13,005 nucleotides of DNA from DATEUP01 sp035283065. GTDB taxonomy: Archaea; Thermoplasmatota; DTKX01; DATEUP01. Positions 1-5,483 of the stretch are shown here, piece after piece. The position numbers and the translations under genes were made by a program. Every line of letters starts with the position of its first letter. Position 1 is the stretch's first letter. The stretch spans positions 1 to 13,005 of the forward strand of contig DATEUP010000111.1 in NCBI GenBank assembly GCA_035283065.1, given 5' to 3'. The notes below the pieces were generated by a model. That model saw only the letters and a program-made list of their open reading frames with translations, was not told the origin of the DNA and ran no database searches.

Positions 1-1
1 C

Positions 2-415
2 ATCATGCTCTTCCTCGACCGGTTCGACGGGCGGCGCCTTGTGGTCGCCGGCGAGGCGCTCACGATCGTCACTTTTGCGGGCTTCTTCTTCTCGCGCAAC
101 CACATCGACCTCCTGCTCTTCTCGTTCGTGCTGGCGGCCTCGTGGTCCTGCCTCTACGTGGGGTCCTTGAAGACGATCCTCGCCCGGTCCCCTGAGAAGG
201 CGACGGCCTCCGGGCTCCTCACATCGACCACCTCGATGGCCGCGGTCGTCGGCCCAATCCTTGGCGGCTTCGTGTCGAACTTCTTCGGGGGCTACCGCAC
301 GACGATTGCCCTCGCTGGCTTCATGACCTTGGGTGCGCTGCTCATCTTCAAGATCTTCACGGAATCCGTGGAGCGCCAGTACGGGGCGACCTCGACGGCA
401 AAGCCCCGCGACTAG
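2..415 (+). CDS. MFS transporter, C-terminal part (5' end outside window)
   Basis: The reading frame is open at the left edge of the window and ends at TAG 413-415, so only about the last 138 residues are visible. They show four strongly hydrophobic stretches separated by short loops. One contains the run GPILGGFVSN, a glycine/proline pattern typical of helix 11 in major facilitator superfamily transporters. The run SGLLTSTTSMAAVVGP in front of it is also MFS-like. The tail after the last helix is short and hydrophilic. The visible part therefore matches the last four of twelve helices of a secondary transporter in the cytoplasmic membrane. Substrate and direction cannot be read from this fragment. 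It lies 74 bases upstream of the STAND gene on the same strand, but that gene has its own promoter-like sequence, so a shared function is not implied. Confidence 0.75.
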   Translation: MMLFLDRFDGRRLVVAGEALTIVTFAGFFFSRNHIDLLLFSFVLAASWSCLYVGSLKTILARSPEKATASGLLTSTTSMAAVVGPILGGFVSNFFGGYRTTIALAGFMTLGALLIFKIFTESVERQYGATSTAKPRD

Positions 416-435
416 CGGCGGGGGCGTTCTTGGGG

Positions 436-449
436 CGCCGATTTCGGCG
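436..449. repeat. Short perfect hairpin downstream of the MFS gene
   Basis: CGCCG (436-440) and CGGCG (445-449) are perfect reverse complements around the loop ATTT; the closing A-T pair extends it to six base pairs with a 2-nt loop. It starts 20 bases after the MFS stop codon and directly abuts the promoter region of the next gene. It may help end or protect the MFS transcript, or be part of the downstream regulatory region. No T-tract follows, so a classical archaeal terminator is not evident. Confidence 0.35.
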
Positions 450-469
450 TTCATAAGGTTCATAACGCC
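446..469 (+). promoter_or_regulatory. Promoter/candidate operator of the STAND regulator gene
   Basis: Two identical copies of GTTCATAA (449-456 and 458-465) stand in tandem with a 9-base period. They are enclosed by a perfect inverted repeat, GGCGTT (446-451) and AACGCC (464-469). The second TTCATAA is centred about 27 bases before the ATG at 490, the usual distance from an archaeal TATA box to the transcription start, so the mRNA may be leaderless or nearly so. The symmetrical arms overlapping a TATA-like core look like a site for a dimeric winged-helix protein. The adjacent gene encodes one, so autoregulation is a reasonable inference, not shown. Confidence 0.5.
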
Positions 470-489
470 TCCGCCTCATCGGTGGGCGA

Positions 490-2820
490 ATGGTCTTCCC
501 GCTCCTTACCGTCCAAGACCGCATCGTTTTGCACCTAATGGACTACCAAAACTTCTCGGACAAGTACGAGGTCCCGGCACAGGTGACCCAGCGCGGGATC
601 GGCGAGGCCATCGAGATCGCCTGGAGCAACGTGCCCCGCGCGATGAAGAAGCTCGTGACGGACGGGATCGTGGAGGAGAAGAGCGCGCGCATCAAGGGGG
701 ACAAGCGCAAGAAGAAGGCCTACTTCCTCACGCACAAGGGGTACTCGTCGGCGCTCGCGCTGAAGCAGGAGATGGGCACGCGCCCGATCGTCGTCGTCGA
801 CGGGGACACCCAGCGGGAGGTCCTCACGGGCGACCTTGCAAAAGAAACGGGCCTCTCGCTCTCGTTCCTGTCCTTTGTCATGAAGATCGCGCCCGACGGG
901 AAGTTCGACGTCGCGCGCGCCCGTGCCCTGGGGTCCACGCCGGCGGGGATTGTCGAAGCCATCGAAGGCGCTCCCGCGGTCCGCGCGTTTGTGGGCCGCG
1001 ACGGGGACCTCTCGGCGCTCGCTTCGGTCATCGCGGGAAACCAGGTGGCCGTCGTCTGGGGCGTTGCGGGCGTCGGCAAGACCACGCTTGCGATCAAGTC
1101 CCTTGAGCCGATGAAGGGGAAGCGCTCCGTGTTCTATGTCCGCCTTCGTACGTGGACGAACCTCCACGGCGTGCTGATGCCCCTCGCGCGGTTCCTCAGC
1201 AAGATGCGCCGCACGCGGCTCCTCACCTACATCTCGACGACGACCCAGCCTGCCGTGGGCGACCTGGCCTCCGTCCTCAAGGAGGACTTCGACCAGATCG
1301 ACGCCGTGCTCTACTTCGACGACCTGCAGGACGCGCCGCAGGAGATCCAGCACTTCGTGCGCCTCCTCGTAGAGGTCAAGCCTGAGTACCCAAACCTCGC
1401 GATCGTGCTCATCTCGAGGCCGCTGCCCCACATTATCGATCGGCGGGAGGTCGCGGTGACGAAGCGGGTCGTCGAGGTGAAGCTCGAGGGCCTCGACAAG
1501 GCGAGCGCGCGGCTCATCGTGCGGCCCGAGATCATCGCGAGCCCCGAGGAGTTCGAGGAGGTCTACAAGCGCACGAGCGGCGTGCCGCTCCTGCTCGAGC
1601 TCGCGCAGTCCACGACGCGCCCCGCCTACACCTCCGACGCGGCGGCGTTTGTGCAAAACGAGATCGTGAAGCGGCTGACCCCCGGCGCGCTCGACCTCGT
1701 GTCGCTGGCCTCGGTCTTCCGGACGACCGTGAAGCGCGACGCTCTCTTCGCGCTGCCCGCCGCACGGCCCGAGCACCTCGAGGAGCTCGTGCGGTTCGAC
1801 CTGCTGAGGGAGCGGCCGGACGGGCGCTTCGACATCCACGACCTCGTCCGCGAGTTCGTGTACACGAAGCTCACCCCGCAGCAGCTCATGGAGTTCCACA
1901 CCTCGGCGGCCGAGTTCCTGGCAAGGTCCGAGGAGCCGCGCGACGTCCTCGAACGGATCTTCCACCTCGAGCGGGCGGGGCAGACGGCCGCGGCGGCCAC
2001 GGCCGCGATCGCCGAAGGCTGGCGGCTCATCACGGCGGGGCTCTACCGCGAGCTCCTCGCCACCGTCGAGAACCTCTCGGGCAAGGGGCTCGACGCGCGG
2101 GGAGTCATGGCGCTTGACGAGCTCAAGTCGGACCTCTACGCCAAGATGGAGAGTTGGGAGCCCTCCTTTGACCACGCGAAGGCGGCCCTCGACCGCTCGC
2201 TCGAGCTCGGGCGCAGCGAGGACGCGGGCCGCCTCTTCGGCAAGGTCGCGTGGCTCGAGGCCCAGCGGGGGCTCACCGACGCCGCAATCGCGCACTTCGA
2301 CGAGTCGATCAAGATGCTCACGGACGCCGGGGCCGCGGGCTCGTCGGACCTCGCGCACTCCGAGATCAACCTCGGGATTGCGCTCCTTCGCCGCGACGAG
2401 GCCGATGCGGCCTTCCCGCACCTCGAGCGCGGCGGGGAAATCGCGCGGGCCTCCGGAAAGCCCATGCTTGCCGCCGAGTCGGGCCTGCTTATCGCCAAGA
2501 CGCTCGCGGAGCGGGGTGAGCTCCCCCCCGCGCGCTCGCGGGTGAACGAGGCGCTTGGCATGCTCGAGGGCGCGGAGGGCACCGAGCGGCCGCGCGCCGA
2601 GGCGCTCCTGCTCCTTGGCGAGCTCGCGCTCAAGGAGAAGAACTTCGACGAGGCGATCGGCCACCTCGAGGAATCCCTGGAGCTTTGCGAGGAGCTCGAG
2701 ATCATCGACCTTGCGGTCAAGCTCGCGCAGCAGCTTGTCGAGGCCTACACGGCGATCGGCGATAAGGAGAGCGCGGAGTTCTACGCCAAGAAGTCCCAGC
2801 AGTGGGCGCCTACGCTTTGA
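490..2820 (+). CDS. wHTH-STAND ATPase-TPR regulator
   Basis: This 776-residue protein has three parts. Residues 1 to about 90 look like a MarR-type winged helix (helix AWSNVPRAMKKLV, then a basic wing and LTHKG). Residues about 165-460 form a STAND/NB-ARC-like NTPase: FVGRDGDL (167-174), Walker A GVAGVGKTT (191-199, K197), Walker B VLYFDD (273-278), sensor-1 Arg310 in LISRP, and a second winged helix with an MHD-like IHD at 449-451. Residues about 540-776 are helical TPR repeats of 34-40 residues. By family, such proteins are ATP-driven switches released when the repeats bind a ligand or partner. The N-terminal DNA-binding domain points to transcription control, as in MalT/AfsR-type regulators but with the HTH at the opposite end from MalT. 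A role in antiviral signalling is possible, but no toxin or nuclease effector domain is visible. The ATG at 490 is preceded by GGTG (481-484) and a TATA-like element. The target genes are unknown. Confidence 0.85.
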   Translation: MVFPLLTVQDRIVLHLMDYQNFSDKYEVPAQVTQRGIGEAIEIAWSNVPRAMKKLVTDGIVEEKSARIKGDKRKKKAYFLTHKGYSSALALKQEMGTRPIVVVDGDTQREVLTGDLAKETGLSLSFLSFVMKIAPDGKFDVARARALGSTPAGIVEAIEGAPAVRAFVGRDGDLSALASVIAGNQVAVVWGVAGVGKTTLAIKSLEPMKGKRSVFYVRLRTWTNLHGVLMPLARFLSKMRRTRLLTYISTTTQPAVGDLASVLKEDFDQIDAVLYFDDLQDAPQEIQHFVRLLVEVKPEYPNLAIVLISRPLPHIIDRREVAVTKRVVEVKLEGLDKASARLIVRPEIIASPEEFEEVYKRTSGVPLLLELAQSTTRPAYTSDAAAFVQNEIVKRLTPGALDLVSLASVFRTTVKRDALFALPAARPEHLEELVRFDLLRERPDGRFDIHDLVREFVYTKLTPQQLMEFHTSAAEFLARSEEPRDVLERIFHLERAGQTAAAATAAIAEGWRLITAGLYRELLATVENLSGKGLDARGVMALDELKSDLYAKMESWEPSFDHAKAALDRSLELGRSEDAGRLFGKVAWLEAQRGLTDAAIAHFDESIKMLTDAGAAGSSDLAHSEINLGIALLRRDEADAAFPHLERGGEIARASGKPMLAAESGLLIAKTLAERGELPPARSRVNEALGMLEGAEGTERPRAEALLLLGELALKEKNFDEAIGHLEESLELCEELEIIDLAVKLAQQLVEAYTAIGDKESAEFYAKKSQQWAPTL

Positions 2821-2850
2821 GGGCCGCAAAGCCCGCACGCGAGCGAATGC

Positions 2851-2858
2851 GTTTTATG
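2851..2858 (+). promoter_or_regulatory. TATA-like element upstream of the CPBP protease gene
   Basis: GTTTTATG is an AT-rich island in an otherwise very GC-rich gap after the STAND stop codon. A start about 26 bases downstream would give a leader of roughly 50 nt that includes the 2887-2908 hairpin. This is weakly supported, since the gene could also be read through from the STAND gene. Confidence 0.35.
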
Positions 2859-2860
2859 AG

Positions 2861-2908
2861 GGGGGCGCTTCGCGAGGCGCGGAAGCCCCTTTAGCGCCCC
2901 CTAAAGGG
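2861..2908 (+). repeat. Overlapping, mutually exclusive inverted repeats in the leader of the CPBP gene
   Basis: GGGGGCGCT (2861-2869) pairs perfectly with AGCGCCCCC (2893-2901). CCCTTTAG (2887-2894) pairs perfectly with CTAAAGGG (2901-2908) around a six-base loop. A third pairing joins GCTTC (2867-2871) with GAAGC (2882-2886), and can extend to GGGG/CCCC with a two-base bulge. The first two share bases and cannot form at once in one RNA. The element lies between the STAND stop codon and the TTG start at 2932. It could end the STAND transcript, control the protease gene, or be a dispersed palindromic repeat. Confidence 0.5.
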
Positions 2909-2931
2909 CGAGCCCCGGAGAGTGAGTCCCC

Positions 2932-4068
2932 TTGCCGATCGGCGGAATCCCGCCCATCCTTTTCCAGGGCCGGCCCCTGCCTCCCGATACCCTGCCGCCG
3001 GGCTTCGAGCTTGCGCTGTTTGCCGCGCTCGTCATCTCCCGCCTCGTCGGCGGCCCGCTGGCATATTACCTTGCCCGCAGCCGGGCGCCGGGCCGCGAGG
3101 TGTGGTGGGGTTTCCTCGCGACCGCCGTGCCGCTCATCGGCCTCGTCCTGCTCGCGGTCCTCCACGGCCCGAAGCCCGCGCCCGCGACGGGCTCTTGGAA
3201 CCCATGGGTGCTCTGCCCCTTTTGCAAGACGCCCCGCGGTTACTCCGCCCTCCCCTGCCCCAGTTGCGGGCAGGCACTCCCGGTTTTACCAGGCTACGCC
3301 CCGCCGCCTGCGCCGCCCTCCGCCTCGCCTTCGCGCGCGCGGGAAATCCGCGGCGGCCAGGTCGTGGGGGCGCTCTTTTTCGCGCTCCTCCTTGCAAACT
3401 TCGCCGTCATGCTCCTCGTCCTGCCGGTGTTCGCGGACCCCTCGACCACGGAGGCCCAGGTGACCGCGCTTTCGAGCGCCGCGTGGTTCATCCTCGTCGG
3501 GCTCGTCGTTCAGGACTCGATCCTCACGGCCGTCGCCTTCGACCAGGCGGTGTTCCGCAAGCGGCTCACGTGGGACGAGATGGGGGTCTCGCTGAAGCGC
3601 GCGCCTTTCTCGCTGCCGCGCCAGGTCGGACTCGGCGTGGGAGCGGGCGCATTCACGTTCGCCCTCTCGACTCTCGCGCTGCTCATCCTCCTCGAGGCGC
3701 TCGCCCGGGCGGGCCTCGGCGACCTCGGAGCCTCGACGAGCCCGACCCAGCCGCGCATCCGGTCGCTTTCGGACTACGAGTTTTGGCTCGTGGCGGGAGT
3801 GGTCGTGGCGCCGCTTGCCGAAGAGGCCTTCTTCCGCGGCTACGCGCTCGGAGGCTTCGCGAAGCGGCGCGACTTCAACCGCGGGCTTGCGGTCACGAGC
3901 GCGCTTTTCGCTGCGGTCCACCTCGACCCGGTTGCCTTCGTGCCCCTTTGGGCCGCGGGCTTGGTCTTGGGGACGCTCTTCCTGGAGACCGGGTCGCTCG
4001 TTGCCCCCATCGTGGCCCATGCGACGAACAACTTCATCGTGATGACTCTCGCGTACTTGGGATACTGA
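2932..4068 (+). CDS. CPBP (CAAX-type) intramembrane metalloprotease with zinc ribbon
   Basis: This 378-residue membrane protein carries the three CPBP/Rce1 signatures. They are EExxxR at E297-E298-R302, FxxxH ending at H330, and HxxxN at H363-N367. In Rce1-like proteases these glutamates and histidines form the catalytic site inside the membrane; substrates in archaea are mostly unknown. Two hydrophobic helices come first (about 26-48 and 57-78). A zinc ribbon follows (C95xxC98, C109xxC112), then a Pro/Ala-rich linker (about 120-135), and then the helices of the protease domain. The ribbon is an addition to the usual fold and may bind a partner or substrate. The start is TTG, with GGAG at 2917-2920; I prefer it because the first helix follows closely, but an upstream start is not excluded. 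The gene is 111 bases from the STAND gene, so a link is possible but unproven. It converges with rpl40e. Confidence 0.85.
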   Translation: MPIGGIPPILFQGRPLPPDTLPPGFELALFAALVISRLVGGPLAYYLARSRAPGREVWWGFLATAVPLIGLVLLAVLHGPKPAPATGSWNPWVLCPFCKTPRGYSALPCPSCGQALPVLPGYAPPPAPPSASPSRAREIRGGQVVGALFFALLLANFAVMLLVLPVFADPSTTEAQVTALSSAAWFILVGLVVQDSILTAVAFDQAVFRKRLTWDEMGVSLKRAPFSLPRQVGLGVGAGAFTFALSTLALLILLEALARAGLGDLGASTSPTQPRIRSLSDYEFWLVAGVVVAPLAEEAFFRGYALGGFAKRRDFNRGLAVTSALFAAVHLDPVAFVPLWAAGLVLGTLFLETGSLVAPIVAHATNNFIVMTLAYLGY

Positions 4069-4089
4069 CCCTTGCCCCGATGGGGAGGG
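4069..4089. terminator. GC-rich inverted repeat between convergent genes
   Basis: CCCC (4075-4078) and GGGG (4082-4085) face each other across GAT. Outer arms CCC (4069-4071) and GGG (4087-4089) add pairing across a small internal loop. It fills almost the whole 27-base gap between the convergent CPBP and rpl40e genes, so it could stop transcription from both sides. There is no T-tract. Confidence 0.3.
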
Positions 4090-4095
4090 CGGCGC

Positions 4096-4248
4096 TTACT
4101 GGCCGCCGCGCGCGTCCTTCGCCTTGGCGCGCAGTTGCTTGGAGCCGCACTTGCGGCACTTTACCGCGCGCCAGGCGTTGCGCGAGTAGCAAGCCATGCA
4201 GATCTTCTTGTGGAGGATTCGTGCCTCCGCTTCAGGGAATCGCGCCAT
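4096..4248 (-). CDS. rpl40e: Large ribosomal subunit protein eL40 (L40e)
   Basis: The product is a 50-residue basic protein with a four-cysteine zinc ribbon, C17xxC20 and C31xxC34, and the run CMACYSRNAWRAVKCRKCG characteristic of archaeal L40e. Its length matches the archaeal family, which lacks the ubiquitin fusion found in eukaryotes. It binds 23S rRNA near the factor-binding region of the large subunit. The ATG at 4248 is chosen because it starts exactly at the family N-terminus; the same frame stays open far upstream but there overlaps mutY. A TATA-like sequence lies about 30 bases before the ATG. The gene stands alone, convergent with the CPBP gene and downstream of mutY. Confidence 0.93.
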   Translation of the reverse strand: MARFPEAEARILHKKICMACYSRNAWRAVKCRKCGSKQLRAKAKDARGGQ

Positions 4249-4273
4249 GGACGGAGGCGGGGAGAGGAGCGGG

Positions 4274-4287
4274 CGATATAAGGTTTT
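4274..4287 (-). promoter_or_regulatory. TATA box of rpl40e
   Basis: Read on the minus strand the sequence is AAACCTTATATCGC, with the TATA core centred near 4278. The ATG at 4248 is 30 bases further on, so the transcript should have almost no leader. A/C-rich bases before the core could serve as a BRE. This separates rpl40e transcription from mutY. Confidence 0.55.
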
Positions 4288-4322
4288 GGAGGGGCCAGAG
4301 GGCACAAGGCGGCGAGCCGGGG

Positions 4323-5375
4323 TCACGGCCTGCGGGCCTCGATGAGTTCGCGCTGGAACGGCACGAACGGCACTTTCGCGCGGTCGGCCGGGCCGAACCA
4401 GCGCGCGTGCTCGGTGCGCTTCGCGCGCCCGGCGACGCTGCATGCGAAGACGCGCGCGTCCCACACGCGCGAGGAAAACTCCTTGCGCCGCCGGTCGACC
4501 TCGCGCGCGGTTTTCAGGCTGAGCCCGTAGCGGCCAAGGTGGTGTGCCAGGGTTTCCTCCGGAGATTCCTCGGCGCGCACCTCGCCGCCGGGAAGCCCCC
4601 ATAGCCCCGCAAGCAGCGCGCCCCGGCCCCGGCGAACGGCAAGCACGCGGCCCTGGCGCTCGACGAGCGCGAAGGCGACCGCGACCTCCGGGAGCGCGGG
4701 CCGCGGCGCCGGCGGCGGGAACTTGGCCACCTTTTCGCCCTTGAAGGCCTTGCAGTGCTTCGAAAGCGGGCAGGCGCCGCAACGAGGCCGGCGGGGCTTG
4801 CAAACGAGCGAGCCGAGCTCCATGAGCGCCTGGTTGAACGCCCCGGGGTCCCCGGGGTCGATGAGCCGCGCGGCGATCTCGCGGTATTCGCGCAGCCCCG
4901 CGCCGGAAGAAACTGGCGAGGGGACGAGGAAGAGCCGGGAGAGAACGCGCGCGGCGTTCCCATCGACCGCGGGCACCCGGAGGCCGAAGGCGATGCTCGC
5001 GACCGCGCCCGCCGTATAGGGTCCGACACCCGGAAGGTCGCGAAGCGCCTCGAAGGTCGGGGGCACCTTCCCCCCGTGGTACGAGACGATTTCGCGAGCG
5101 GCCTCCCGCAGCAGACTTGCGCGCCGGTAGTAGCCGAGCCCCTCCCAGGCGCGCAGCACCTCGTCCTCGCTGGCGCTTGCGAGGGCCTCGACGGTCGGGA
5201 ATTGCCGGAGGAAACGCTGTAGGAACGGCCCCCCCACGCGGATCCGCGTCTGCTGGAGCGCGACTTCGGCGACGAGGATCGCATAGGGGTCGCGCGTCCG
5301 CCGGAGCGGGAGGTGGCGCGCGTTTTTCCGGTACCAGCGCAGGAGCGCGGCGCGAATGAAAGTACCCTTAGTCAC
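4323..5375 (-). CDS. mutY: A/G-specific adenine DNA glycosylase
   Basis: MutY removes adenine mispaired with 8-oxoguanine. The 350-residue protein keeps the expected layout. The catalytic Glu37 sits in AEVALQQT and Tyr82 in GLGYYRR. The helix-hairpin-helix is LPGVGPYTAGA (114-124), with Asp138 in VDGN. The 4Fe-4S ligands are C192, C199, C202 and C208 (C-x6-C-x2-C-x5-C). Numbering matches E. coli MutY almost residue for residue. Residues about 228-345 form the NUDIX-like domain that reads 8-oxoguanine. Two departures are visible: the usual Phe-Ser-His loop reads F300-S301-S302, and the LPWR near the N-terminus reads LPLR. Tyr120 is also seen in other MutY proteins and is not evidence for a thymine glycosylase. 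The start is GTG at 5375, which fits the family N-terminus, with a TATA-like element 26 bases upstream. Confidence 0.95.
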   Translation of the reverse strand: MTKGTFIRAALLRWYRKNARHLPLRRTRDPYAILVAEVALQQTRIRVGGPFLQRFLRQFPTVEALASASEDEVLRAWEGLGYYRRASLLREAAREIVSYHGGKVPPTFEALRDLPGVGPYTAGAVASIAFGLRVPAVDGNAARVLSRLFLVPSPVSSGAGLREYREIAARLIDPGDPGAFNQALMELGSLVCKPRRPRCGACPLSKHCKAFKGEKVAKFPPPAPRPALPEVAVAFALVERQGRVLAVRRGRGALLAGLWGLPGGEVRAEESPEETLAHHLGRYGLSLKTAREVDRRRKEFSSRVWDARVFACSVAGRAKRTEHARWFGPADRAKVPFVPFQRELIEARRP

Positions 5376-5396
5376 GGCCGACGCATGGATCCAGAG

Positions 5397-5405
5397 CTAG
5401 ATAAG
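5397..5405 (-). promoter_or_regulatory. TATA-like element of mutY
   Basis: The minus strand reads CTTATCTAG, centred near 5401, which is 26 bases before the GTG start at 5375. That spacing predicts a leaderless mRNA. It lies between the divergent mutY and surface-protein genes. Confidence 0.45.
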
Positions 5406-5443
5406 CGGCGTGCGGCGCGAGCGCTCCGCCGACCGTTCCAAAA

Positions 5444-5451
5444 CGTATTTC
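5444..5451 (+). promoter_or_regulatory. Possible TATA element of the surface-protein gene
   Basis: CGTATTTC lies in a less GC-rich patch. A start about 26 bases downstream (near 5474) would give a leader of about 10 nt before the ATG at 5484, which supports that ATG over upstream in-frame starts at 5313 and 5385. Confidence 0.35.
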
Positions 5452-5483
5452 TGAAGGGCGACCAAGCAACTCCCATTCGGGCG

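Noticed and set aside
535..2838. A 767-codon open frame on the minus strand opposite the STAND gene
   Set aside because: The product is low-complexity, Arg/Leu/Glu-rich and lacks any motif, while the plus strand shows intact STAND and TPR domains. Long antisense frames are expected from GC-rich third positions.
4249..4803. Extension of the L40e frame upstream to 235 residues
   Set aside because: The extra residues overlap mutY in another phase and have shadow-type composition. The ATG at 4248 gives the exact family length and has a promoter-like element.
5313..5483. N-terminal extension of the surface protein to an ATG at 5313 or 5385
   Set aside because: The 5313 start would overlap the mutY coding sequence, and both would bury the signal peptide behind 24-57 charged residues. 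The ATG at 5484 begins directly at a textbook signal peptide.
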